From Ascochyta rabiei (taxonomy: Eukaryota > Ascomycota > Dothideomycetes > Pleosporales > Didymellaceae), in the NCBI RefSeq assembly GCF_004011695.2, contig NC_082426.1:372001-436000 (forward strand): a DNA stretch of 64,000 nucleotides, read 5' to 3'. Shown here in pieces: positions 24,196 to 33,723 of this stretch (positions within the stretch are counted from its first letter, which is position 1; every line of letters starts with the position of its first letter). The notes under the pieces are model-generated. The model saw nothing but the letters and a program-made list of their open reading frames with translations, searched no databases and had not been told where the DNA came from. Made by a program: the position numbers and the translations under genes.

Positions 24196-25422
24196 ATGCA
24201 GGAGTACTTCTCTTCGGTAAGGAGTTGGCGGTTCTGGAAGCATCCTGGAGTTGGCTGAACACTGCGAGCTTGCATGTGCAAAGGCAAGCTGATTAGGCGG
24301 GTATTGTATCGATATTATGTTCGCTTCATACTGTCCACACTGCCAACTATATTCAGGCATTTGTTGTTCTGGGTTCCGGCCTCATTGCCGTGGACTACTT
24401 ATGACAAGAGCGCCAGGCGGTACTAATAACAGCTGGATCTACGTAGATCACCACTTGCCGCCCCCAAACTCACACACCGGTGCAACACAATCATCTCACC
24501 TTTGTGGTAGGTAACGCTCCCATGTCGTCAAGCGCGTCTGCGCGCCAGGCAGAGTTGCTTCCCACCCAACCGATTCGAAGATGATCTCAGTGTTGAGCAA
24601 TCAAGCTTCGCACTTTACGCCTGCAAGTCATCATTCCCAGTGGTTTCCCTATTTGCCTTCTCTGTAGTCGACATCGTCTGTCCCATGTTGGACTGCCACC
24701 GGTGCCATTTACCAAGCCTGCGCCTGCCTCTCATCCGCAGTTCCCATCTGAGATGCCACTGCCCAACATATCGAGAAGCAACATACCTAGTCAGCACCTC
24801 GCCTTCCCTCGCAGCGGGTCGAGCTAGTGCGCGAGGGCCACGGCTGTTTGTTTATAAGTTCGACCTCTATCTCAACATCTTATCTCTTCTTCATCACACT
24901 GCGAGCAGCTTTTTGGCCAGGCAAGTAATTCCTGCCCCATCTCATTAAATCCTGACTTCAACGGTCTGGCACATCACATCCTCTTCAGTCTGCCAAGGCT
25001 CATATACTCAGTCGCAGCCTATCCTTTCACATACTGACCTCTTGCAGCACGATTTAGACATCAACGCAAGCTACCATTCGATACGTCCAATCGGTGGTAC
25101 CAACCTGTACGTTGCCTTCTGTACATCTTGGCTCCACATCTACACCAAGTCAGCGATGAGTCCGGCGCACACCGATGCCCTTTTCACACGCATCCTCATC
25201 TTCGGGTATACACATTGACATTCCACAGTACTCGAACAACACGCTCCACTAGCCGACAGAGTTGCACCTCGAGTCCTCAGATCATGTATGTGTCTGCTTC
25301 GCTCTCACCTTCTACCCCATCCACACATGCCCATGAATATACCTTGACCTTTTCCACTCTGCTTTCACAGGCCTGCCTCCTCTATTTGCAGCAAGTCTAA
25401 CCCTGCATGTAGATCGTTCAAA
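24196..25422. other. 1.2-kb intergenic region
   Basis: Pyrimidine-rich, especially 24850-25400, consistent with the promoter and leader of the downstream secreted-protein gene. No other gene recognised. Confidence 0.5.
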
Positions 25423-26655
25423 ATGACGAGAACGTTCCTGTCCGTCGCGAGTGCGGTACTCCTCCTCGCCTCTGTGGTGAACGGTGTGAACGTCACACGT
25501 GTCGATGCGAAGGCGGACGCACAAATCCATCTGTACCCGTTCAACACTTTCGATTGCACCGAAGGTCCTGTGGGAAGCCCGCTTGAGCTCAAACAAGGTG
25601 AATGTGTCAATTTTCATGCCGCGCACAGCGTCAAGCCAATGCTTCGCTCTGATCACCAAGACTGGATCAACGAAGTCAATGAGCTACGAACGAACTGCAA
25701 GCTGGAGACTTTCCGAGTTCCTGGCTGCCCCGATTCCGGCAAGATGGATCAGTATCTGTACGGCCGCAGCGGTGACATGCCCGAGAATTTTGGCCGTTGC
25801 CTTGTCGGTGACCACTCCAGTGACGACGATTCCTTTTCCTCAGCCAAGTTTGTCTGCGGTAAGCTCGAGAATCCCGAGCTTCTCTGCACAAGCATCATCG
25901 AACACACGTCATGGTCTATGGACCCAACAGGCAGCCCAAGCTCTTCAGTTATTACCGCAACTTATACCGGCAGTCTCTCCGCCACAGGTCGTTTTGCTCG
26001 GATCATCAAGCCAACACACATCGGGCAAGGCAAACCGACACTCGAGCCACGCTTCAAAACCGACCAGGAGACCAAGAGCGTATGGATGCTCCACCCCTGG
26101 AGTAAGTCGATGGTCTGTTACCTTTGCTATCCGGAGAAGAAAGGCGATTATAGCAAAATCGAGTGCCGCTACGGCAAGGACTTTCCCGCCCAGTGTGGAG
26201 GCAATCCCGTCGGCGGGGATGGCGAAGTCAGGACACCTATGACCACGACGACGGCTACAACAACCGCCACAACAACTACGCACACGACCAGTACCAAGCT
26301 GACTGTATTCTCTATGAGTGGCCGCGATGACGATGACGCTTCGATGTCAGACTCGGAGTCTGACTTTACGGACATGGACCTCGACATGTCGCAGAAGAGG
26401 TCATGGCACACGCCCGTCAAGTTTGGTCACCCCTTTGTCCAGGGGCAGCATGTGTGCGCAGATGCCGAGTGGGAGAAGCGTGGCCGGCCCGAAAGCTACA
26501 TCAAAATCCAGCACTGCCATATTTGCGACCACAAGGACCGAGGTGATTCGCAGTGGATCGGTCTTCCCGAGACCGCCGTCGATACTGTATCAAAGACAAC
26601 GACGACAACCAACACGATTCGACACACGCTCTCTCGCCGACACGACCAATTGTGA
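25423..26655 (+). CDS. Secreted protein of unknown function
   Basis: Intronless, 410 residues; family not recognised. Residues 1-21 form a clear signal peptide (TFLSVASAVLLLASVVNG). The mature part has about 18 cysteines, several in pairs such as CNC-free pairs CYLC and CHIC, which suggests disulfide-bonded lobes. Around residues 272-292 is a Thr-rich linker, probably O-glycosylated. It is followed by an acidic patch (GRDDDDASMSDSESDF, about 300-320). A second Cys-containing lobe ends with another Thr run (KTTTTTNT). The two lobes share a pattern of aromatic/Lys, C-x2-C and D/K, so an internal duplication is possible: compare MVCYLCYPEKKGDY with QHCHICDHKDRGDS. An extracellular or wall location is inferred. 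It could be an effector-like protein, but nothing shows that directly. Confidence 0.75.
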   Translation: MTRTFLSVASAVLLLASVVNGVNVTRVDAKADAQIHLYPFNTFDCTEGPVGSPLELKQGECVNFHAAHSVKPMLRSDHQDWINEVNELRTNCKLETFRVPGCPDSGKMDQYLYGRSGDMPENFGRCLVGDHSSDDDSFSSAKFVCGKLENPELLCTSIIEHTSWSMDPTGSPSSSVITATYTGSLSATGRFARIIKPTHIGQGKPTLEPRFKTDQETKSVWMLHPWSKSMVCYLCYPEKKGDYSKIECRYGKDFPAQCGGNPVGGDGEVRTPMTTTTATTTATTTTHTTSTKLTVFSMSGRDDDDASMSDSESDFTDMDLDMSQKRSWHTPVKFGHPFVQGQHVCADAEWEKRGRPESYIKIQHCHICDHKDRGDSQWIGLPETAVDTVSKTTTTTNTIRHTLSRRHDQL

Positions 26656-26955
26656 CTCATGTAGACGGGTGTTGGGGGGCGTCAGGATGGCGAGTGAGTA
26701 TTGCTCGAGATGGAAATGGTGAAAGATTTGTCGGCCGTGGGAGAATCAGTTGATGGCTCTTGATATCACAGTATGAGTTTCCTGGCAGCAGCGTTAGTGC
26801 AGATAGCTTACCCGAACATGATTGCTGGGCCCAAGGCCAAAACACTGTTGCTGTTCAGGGCACGAGTCAGGACGTGCCAAGCCTAGCTCCCAGGCTGACT
26901 CGAGGCCAAAATCAAGTCCCACTCCCACGTCCAGTCCACCAACGTTCCTCCTCCG
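26656..26955. other. Short spacer before MTG1
   Basis: 300 bp with no further gene seen. Confidence 0.5.
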
Positions 26956-28017
26956 ATGTCCTTCATCGCTCGCCATGCCTTCCCACCCATCCCGTCGCTT
27001 CCGCGCTCGTACTTTCTGGGTCACCACAAATCCGGGCTCTCTAAGATGAAGCAGCTGCTCACGTCCATCGACCTTGTGATTGAATGTCGAGACTACCGGG
27101 TGCCGCTCACCTCGCGCAACCCGCTCTTCGAGAAGGCGCTTGAGGGTAAAGAGCGCATCATTGTCTACACGAAACGAGACTTGGGCGGCGGGCCGCGCGA
27201 GCAGAAGAACGAGCAGCTGATCTGCGGGTGGCATAAAGGGAACACGGTCTTGTTTGTGCGCAATGGCGAGGAAGAGAAGGAGAGCAGGAAGGCAACGGGC
27301 AAGGTGCTCGAAGTACTCCGGGAGCACGCCGAGAAGCGGTGGAAGCTGGTCGGGCACCGAGTCATGGTCGTGGGCATGCCCAATGTTGGCAAATCCACGC
27401 TCCTCAATGCTCTCCGCGGCCTTGGACTGGGCAAGGGCAAAGTCGCTCGAACGGGCGCACAACCGGGCGTGACGCGCAAGGTTGGGAGCGGGGTGAAGAT
27501 CATACCGTCGGAAGACGACGTGTCTCAGGGGAAAGGCGAGCGCGGCGTAGGCGGCGGCGTTTACCTGCTGGACACGCCCGGTGTCTTCATCCCGTACGTG
27601 CCCGACGCCGAAGCGATGATGAAACTGGCTCTCTGCGGCAGCGTCAAGGACACCATCATCCCGCCCGTCATGCTGGCCGATTACCTGCTCTTCCACATGA
27701 ATCTCGTCGACGCCAGGCTGTACGCTGAATACGCGCCGGGCCCGACCAACGACATTGTGGAGCTGCTGGAGCTGATGGCGCGCAAGACGGGCAGGCTGGG
27801 CAAAGGCGGCAAGGTCGACCATGAAGCGACGAGTCTGTGGATGATGCAGAAGTGGCGGCGGGGCGAGCTGGGCCGCTTTGGCTTGGACAAGATCGATGAG
27901 GAGTCGCTGATCAAGGCTAGGCAGGATGAAGAGGGGGCTACGCCGAGTATGAACCAGGCGCGCAAGGTGGAGCGGGAGAGGCGGCGGGCGAGGAACATGG
28001 CGAGAGGCGAGAATTGA
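26956..28017 (+). CDS. MTG1: Mitochondrial ribosome-assembly GTPase Mtg1 (YlqF/RbgA family)
   Basis: Intronless, 353 residues. It is a circularly permuted GTPase: the G4 motif TKRD (72-75) comes before the G1 P-loop GMPNVGKST (140-148) and G3 DTPG (206-209). G2 is probably the Thr in GAQPGVTRKV. The N-terminal SYFLGHHKSGLSKMKQL and DLVIECRDYRVPLTSRNP are characteristic of Mtg1. The family matures the mitochondrial large ribosomal subunit at the matrix side of the inner membrane. The Arg/Pro-containing N-terminus could act as a targeting peptide. The C-terminus is strongly basic (KVERERRRARNMARG), fitting rRNA contact. Confidence 0.94.
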   Translation: MSFIARHAFPPIPSLPRSYFLGHHKSGLSKMKQLLTSIDLVIECRDYRVPLTSRNPLFEKALEGKERIIVYTKRDLGGGPREQKNEQLICGWHKGNTVLFVRNGEEEKESRKATGKVLEVLREHAEKRWKLVGHRVMVVGMPNVGKSTLLNALRGLGLGKGKVARTGAQPGVTRKVGSGVKIIPSEDDVSQGKGERGVGGGVYLLDTPGVFIPYVPDAEAMMKLALCGSVKDTIIPPVMLADYLLFHMNLVDARLYAEYAPGPTNDIVELLELMARKTGRLGKGGKVDHEATSLWMMQKWRRGELGRFGLDKIDEESLIKARQDEEGATPSMNQARKVERERRRARNMARGEN

Positions 28018-28538
28018 GGCCAATACGCTGTGCGTCGACGAGGTAGCACGTGTCCTCGGCCGTGGATTGTACATGAAGAGAGACTGCGGTCACCGCCATG
28101 CGAGAACAAGGATGGTTGTGCGATATGAATTGTAGTCTATCTGACTCCCTGCTACCTTCCACCTCGTCTGTGGGGAGAGGCGCTGACGCTGCGCTAGGAT
28201 TTGCGCCATAGTGTTGGAGTGAACCATGTCTTGCTTTTCTAAAATCGACCACGTGCTCCTAAGACGCCTGAACACCTAGCTGTGAGTGTCTTTGCCCGAG
28301 CTTCTCATCTGCTTCCTTCTGCTTCTGCTTCTGCTTCTGCTTCTGCTTCTGCTTCTGCTTCTGCTTCTGCTTCTGCTCTTGGTATCCTGTGAGGTCCAAC
28401 ATTCGGCTGCCTGTCTCGAGCTCATTTCCGCGTCTGGTGTGTCTGTGCGGCGGTGCAGGTCAGCCCAGGCGTGCCACTCGGCGCAGAGCCCGCAATCTAG
28501 GGCAACGGATGAGGACTGCCTTGGCTCCACGATCTCCG
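28018..28538. other. Convergent spacer MTG1 / RDS3
   Basis: 521 bp between the 3' ends of MTG1 and the Rds3/PHF5A gene; contains the GCTTCT array at 28316-28376. Confidence 0.55.
28316..28376 (+). repeat. (GCTTCT)n hexanucleotide array
   Basis: Nine perfect GCTTCT units from 28321 plus a partial unit. The minus strand reads GCAGAA-type purine-rich repeats, and a frame through them gives an artefactual RS-dipeptide protein. Confidence 0.95.
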
Positions 28539-28918
28539 CTAGTGGTTCCTGAAATTCTTCTTCTGGTAGAACAGATCGGTCCTCGAACTGCCGAGATTGA
28601 TAATCTTAGGACAGCCATCCCGGTCCTTCTCCAGGCGCGTACACTCGAAGCAGTAGAAGGCGTCTGAGATGCCCTCGCCGCCGCAGACGACGCATTTGTT
28701 CTGGTAGTTGCCAAAGGAGCACTCGTCGCAGATGCGCGCGAGGGTGGTGGGGCGCACGTACGAGTCGCAGACGGGGCATTTGCCGTCGCACTTGTCGCAG
28801 AGGCGGCCGATGGAGATGCCGGATTGCTTGCGGCACATTACGAGATCGCTGGGGGTGGGTTAGCCCTGTGGACTGCAAGAGAGTGGCGGGGGGTTGCTTA
28901 CGGATGATGGCGCGACAT
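28539..28918 (-). CDS. RDS3: SF3b complex subunit Rds3 / PHF5A
   Basis: Two exons on the minus strand, 28918-28902 (only 17 nt) and 28848-28539, give 108 residues. The product is the PHD-finger-like zinc protein of the U2 snRNP SF3b complex that helps recognise the intron branch site. The first exon supplies MSRHHP, joining exon 2 to give [20 protein letters not shown], the near-invariant N-terminus. Zinc-binding CxxC pairs follow: CDKC, CPVC, CDEC, CVVC and CFEC, ending in the conserved [17 protein letters not shown]. Without the micro-exon the protein would begin at MCRKQ and lack the conserved HHPDL. It is head-to-head with the pinin-domain gene, with a minisatellite between them. Confidence 0.97.
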
Positions 28919-29405
28919 GGTGGTGCTCTGAGCGGGGGGTCCTGGGTGCTTGAAGAGCAGGGCTGTGAGGTCGGCACCGCTGTTGCGCAGGTCGTGAGGC
29001 AGAAGGGGGTGTTAAGCGGGTGTTGGGCAGGTGTTGGGCGGGTGTTGGCCAGGTGTTGGGCGGGTGTTGGGCAGGTGTTGGGCGGGTGTTGGGCAGGTGT
29101 TGGGCGGGTGTTGGGCGGGTGTTGGCCAGGTGTTGGGCGGGTGTTGGCCAGGTGTTGGGCGGGTGTTGGCCAGGTGTTGGGCGGGTGTTGGCCAGGTGTT
29201 GGGCGCCCGTGTTGTGGCTGTCGAGGCAAGGGAGCTGGCCGACATGAAGGATGAAGGTTGCGGACTCCCTAGCGCGCTTCTCCAGCGAACCCCTGCCCCG
29301 TGCGGAAGCTTCGAGTCGCTGCCACGGACGCGTCGAGCCTCCACCAAGTCACGTTCCGCGCCAGCCGACTCTCGCACAGGACGAGCCGCGAATCCACACA
29401 CAGCC
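28919..29405. promoter_or_regulatory. Divergent upstream region of RDS3 and the pinin-domain gene
   Basis: 487 bp separating the start codons of two splicing-factor genes. It contains the 11-bp minisatellite at 29019-29205. A shared promoter is inferred from position only; no specific factor site was identified. Confidence 0.5.
29019..29205 (+). repeat. 11-bp minisatellite, 17 copies
   Basis: Seventeen contiguous 11-bp units of GGTGTTGGGCG, GGTGTTGGGCA or GGTGTTGGCCA. In the right half the G-ending and A-ending forms alternate, making a 22-bp higher-order unit. The plus strand is G-rich with frequent GGG runs, so G-quadruplex or R-loop formation is possible. Confidence 0.95.
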
Positions 29406-30418
29406 ATGAGTGGCCCGATCGCGTCGGCCGTCGTGCTGCCAGCGCCGGACGAAGCACCGCTGCCGCCAGCCTCGCCGTCCAACACGCTCAAGAGACGGCA
29501 GTCGTCTGTCACCGAAGACAGGGTGAAGCGGATCCGGGCCAGCGGCGACCATGCGGCCGACGAGAGCACCCCGGCTGCACCGCGGCGGCGAGAACGAGGG
29601 AGAGAGCGCCGCCTGTTTGGTGCCGTCCTGGGCGCGTTGTCACAGGCGCCCACAACTGCAGGCCAGAAGCGCCGGGCGGAGATGGAGAAGAGGCAGCAGG
29701 CCCGGCGGAGACAGGAGGACGAAGAGGCCGAGCTGCAAAAGGCCGAGCGCTTGGCAAGGCGCAGCGCCCAGAGATGGAAGGAGCAGAAGCACTTCGAGAG
29801 ACAGGCGGTAGGTCGCACGCTGACAGTGGCACCGGCTGGCCAGGGGTTGACGTGATTACAGATGAGAGTCCGCCACGACAACATGCTGCAGCTGGCCCAC
29901 TTCCTCTGCACCAACGCGGAACCGCGACTGGTAAGGCGGGCACGGCTGCGCACAAGGCCTGGCTTACGCTGACTGCCCAACAGCACTACAGGCCCTGGGA
30001 GACGAGCGCGGAGGAGCAAGACCGAATCGACGCCCAGATCGCCGACGCTCGACACGTCATCCAGCGTGAGCGCGACGAGTACGAAGACCGCCAAGAAGAG
30101 GAAAGGCGGAGGGAGCAACGGACGGCGGTAGACCAAGACGCGATCCATGGCGGGGCTGCTCCCCCGAGCACGACGAACTACAACACAGACGCTGGCCGGT
30201 CACATCTCAGTCGCAATCGGGCCACAGCCGCCAGAGAGGATCTCGAGATCAAGGACGACCAGGGAGCGCGCGCTGCAGACCGTGCAGTCGAAGCTCAACA
30301 CGCAGAAGAACGCGCCATGGACACCCGGTCGCTCGAGGCCGAAGCCAACGCTGACGATCCCAGCAAGGAGGCCGACGAAGAAGTCGTGGAAGCCGCCGAA
30401 GACACCGTCATCTATTAA
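29406..30418 (+). CDS. Pinin/SDK/memA-domain protein
   Basis: Exons 29406-29807, 29862-29930 and 29984-30418 (introns of 54 and 53 bp) give 301 residues. The conserved block begins RRLFGAVLGALSQ, continues through a basic coiled coil (KRRAEMEKRQQARRRQEDEE), then RMRVRHDNMLQLAHFLCT and PRLHYRPWETSAEEQD, the signature of the pinin/SDK/memA domain. Animal pinin is a nuclear-speckle protein of the exon-junction complex that affects alternative splicing. Residues 1-70 are Pro/Ser-rich with LKRRQ and VKRIR basic clusters. The C-terminus is Asp/Glu-rich and probably disordered. The start was chosen because upstream in-frame sequence is minisatellite translation. Its stop lies 8 bp from the stop of the convergent gene. 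Confidence 0.88.
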
Positions 30419-30426
30419 ACACTCCC

Positions 30427-31430
30427 TCATGTACGACCATCCTTCAGCGCCTTTGCAACTTCGACATAGGATCCAGATTCAATGTCCTCCAAGATACCCT
30501 TCTCTCTGATCTCCCATCCAAGCTCCTCCCTAGCCTTGCGGTTGCTGGCCCGATTCTCAACCGTCAGGAACCCTGCAAGGAACGCGCCCACCTTGGGCAC
30601 TGCTTCGTCGTACGTCTTGGGGAGACAAGGCACGCCGATAGCCTTGCAGATGGTCTCTGCAAGCTGGGCCTGCGTTACCTTGTTCTGCGCAGTCGCATTG
30701 TCTGCCCCATCAATTAGCTCCTCTGTGAACCATTGCTGTAAACCAGATGACTGCACTTACACATTTCTCCCGCCCCTCCCTTCTCAGCAACAAGCAGATA
30801 CAATCTCACAGCATCATCAACATGTACAGCTGTCGTGCGCTTTGCTCCCCCGTCCACCTTCATCCCAGCACCAGCCTGGTTCCACATACCCATGAACAGC
30901 TTCACTCCGCTGCCCCCCCGTCCGTACACGTAGGGCGCTAGGCGAATGTGGCAGACTCGCACACCCATACCCACATACCTCTTCGTCGGCTCTTCGCGAT
31001 CCAGATGCAGCCAATGATCCACTGGCCACTTTGGACTCGTCTCGTCTGTCTCCCTGCCCTCTGGATCCGCTGCCGCGCTCAGACTGCCGCCCGTGAGCAG
31101 CAACGGCTTACCACTGCCCTCTAGACCCTGGGCGAGGGCATCATTGGCAGCATCGTTGACGCGGAAGCGCTCTTCCTTTGAAATGGAGTAGTCACTGGCA
31201 AGGGAGTCGGCGATGGAGATGACCACATCTGCTCTGGACGCCTCGCGGGTGAGGACATCGAGAGTGCTGAGGTCGCCGCGGATGGGAACAGCGCCGAGCG
31301 AGGAGAGCTTTGCGTCGCTCTCTGGCGTGCGTGACAGCGCCGTGATGGTGTAGCCTGATGCTGCGGCGTGCGAGATTAGCGTCGAGCCGATGTAGCCGCT
31401 GCCACCGGTTATGAATAGGGATTGGGACAT
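30427..31430 (-). CDS. Extended-SDR / NAD-dependent epimerase-like oxidoreductase
   Basis: Two exons, 31430-30761 and 30701-30427 (59-bp intron), give 314 residues. The N-terminal Rossmann motif is SLFITGGSGYIGSTLIS (GxxGxxG), then ALSRTPESDAKL, PIRGDLSTLDVL and ADVVISIAD. The substrate-side signature RLAPYVYGRGGSGV and VHVDDAVRLYLLVAE follow. Exon 2 contributes NATAQNKVTQAQLAETICK, FLAGFLTVENRASN and ELGWE, as in atypical extended SDRs related to yeast YLL056C. The acceptor at 30702 was chosen because it alone keeps frame and rebuilds this conserved block; the nearer CAG at 30736 breaks frame. Substrate unknown. Confidence 0.85.
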
Positions 31431-32244
31431 GGCGGGTGGATGTATGGAGTGGTCTAAAACAAGGTAGAGGGATTCGATACACTTGAAGCTCGTTTTCCAG
31501 CGGGGTGGTCACGTCTCTGGCTTTATATACTGAAGGTATTCCCCGTCTCACAAATCTCACCCTCCTCGATGCACAGTATTTCCAACACGGGCTTAGCGGT
31601 TTTAGCCACTTCCCCGTCTCTCTCCTTCTCTCTCTCTCTCTCCACCGCCCACGTCTAGTGCGAACCTACCGTGAACTGGTGTTCACCAGGGAGGCCCCAA
31701 GCACCACAATCAAGTACTCGCGTTTCCAGCCCAAGCCGTCAAAGACCCCTACTCTTCACTTCTCAAGCTCTATAGTCACACGTTTGTACGGTCCACGTTC
31801 GTCCCATGCACGTCAGCTGCGGGAGGGGGAGCTGAGTGGTGTCACTCTGCACATGCGTGGAGAAGGCTGTACAAGAAGGATCGCTGTGTAAACACTATAG
31901 ACGGTTATGGGACATGACGAGAAGATGAGCATCCCGATACGACAAGTAGAGTAAACCATAATGTGCAAGAACAAACCAGACCGCGTTTGTAAACATTGCT
32001 CTTGAAGCAAAGACCGCGAATGCGTCGTGCAATCCAATGCTGATGATCGCCCCTCGTCCCCACACCTCGGCACCGAGGCCTCACTCGCGACTCTCCATGG
32101 CACTCCAGCAAGCACCGCCAAGTCGTCTGTCACGACTCGACACCGCCAACACAACCTCCGTTCACCTGCAACGACCAGTCTAGTTGATCAGGCCTTGACG
32201 CTTTCGCTGCTGAGCCCCTCCGCCATCGTGCGAACCTCCACACC
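31431..32244. other. Divergent intergenic region
   Basis: 814 bp between the SDR gene and the epoxide-hydrolase-like gene. A CT-rich run (TCTCTC) lies near 31616-31645. No gene recognised. Confidence 0.5.
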
Positions 32245-33723
32245 ATGTCTGTCCAACCCATCCGCCCTACGGGAGATGAGCGTATACAGCACAAAACCGC
32301 CGTGCTGAGCGGACACACCTACCACTACCTGTACGCTGTCCCGGACTCGGGCAAGTGGACAGACACAATCTTCCTGGTAAGTACAGTTCCTCTCTGCCAC
32401 AAGAATACTGAACCAGGCAGTAGCCATACTTGCGCTAGCATTACAACCGCTCGATCAGGGCTGACATTAGCATGTACAGATTCACGGATGGCCCGATCTA
32501 TCAATGGGCTGGCGCTACCAGATTCCTCTCCTTGTCGATCTGGGATTGAGAGTCGTTGCGCCGGATATGATGGGATATGGTGGAACGGTGAGTCCTCACA
32601 TTTCTACTTCTTGATCTGGGAGAAATACCTCATGGTCCCTACTGTGATCTCTTCCTCTTCCACGAGGCAGGCAGGTAGATCTAAGCGAAGGCTGCTAAGT
32701 ACAATGATAGGACGCGCCGAAAGTTCCACCAAACCCCATCAGTCTCTACGGCCTGAAGAGAGCTTCCGACGACATCGCGGCGCTTGCGAAGGAAGTCGAT
32801 GCTCCCAGAATCATCCTGGGTGGACATGATTGGTGAGACGGCTTCCTCTGTTTGCAACACAATGACTGACCCAGGAAAAAAAGGGGTGGTTTTGTCGTCT
32901 GGCGCGCAGCACAATGGTACCCGGACCTCGTGACCCATGTCTTCTCCGTGTGCAGTACGTCTCCTACTCTCCACCTCCCCGACCTTCGCTGAACAATCGA
33001 CAGCGCCCTATACACCACCAAACGAGAAGTTCATCTCCACCGAGCAGCTAGTCAAAGGCCCACTCCCGCAATTTGCGTACCAGCTCCATCTTGCGTCTGG
33101 CGAAGTGGAGAAGAGCGTCAAGGATGAGCAGAGCATCCGTCAGTTCTTGAAGGGAATTTACGGCGCTAGGGGGCCGAATGGAGAGTTGGCATTTGATCCC
33201 GAGAAGGGCGTGATGGCAGAAAACCTGCCGAAGGTGGGAGAAAGCAAGTTATTACATGGCGAGGTAAGCAAAGTCACCAGACGACCCTCTATACTGGCTG
33301 CAGTGTCTTGTGCTGCAAAGAGGACGTGCTGATGATGGTATAGGTGCTCGAACACTACGTCAAGCAGTACTCACGACACGGCATTCATCCTACCCGTGAG
33401 TCTCATTCTCACATCACAGACCAAGAATCATCTAACGAGACTAAGTAAACTGGTACCGCCAGCGCCGGACCAACTGGGAAGAAGACCAAGGGCTACTCGA
33501 CAAGAAGATTATCCAGCAGCCAGTTCTCTTCATCCAAGCGACGTACGACTCGGTGCTCAAGCCGGACATGTCCAAGAGCATGGACGCGCTGATCCCCAAG
33601 TTGACTCGCGGAGAAGTTGCAGCTACGCACTGGGCGTTGACTCAGAAGCCAGAGGATGTGAACGGTCTAATCAGCCAGTGGTTAGAGAAGGAGGGCCTAA
33701 CAAAGTCAAAGAGCGTGTTATAA
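32245..33723 (+). CDS. Epoxide hydrolase-like alpha/beta hydrolase
   Basis: Seven exons: 32245-32376, 32480-32587, 32711-32832, 32884-32954, 33004-33263, 33344-33395 and 33446-33723, giving 340 residues. Hydrolysis of epoxides to diols is expected. The oxyanion motif is HGWPD (residues 46-50). The nucleophile Asp120 sits in GGHDWGG, formed across intron 3, and is followed by FVVWRAAQWYPDLV. The cap-domain LNWYRQRRTNW supplies a ring-opening Tyr across intron 6. The acid is probably Asp in QATYDSVL, and the base His in AATHWAL. VCTPYTPPNE is a typical family sequence. Introns 3 and 6 use weak acceptors (a poly-A run followed by AG, and CTAAG), but both restore conserved sequence exactly. No targeting signal seen. 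Confidence 0.88.

Noticed and set aside
28276..28530. RS-dipeptide protein frame
   Set aside because: It is a translation of the GCTTCT array on the reverse strand, in a convergent spacer.
29012..30148. 378-codon minus-strand frame
   Set aside because: It is antisense to the pinin-domain gene plus translated minisatellite (PNTWPTPAQ repeats).
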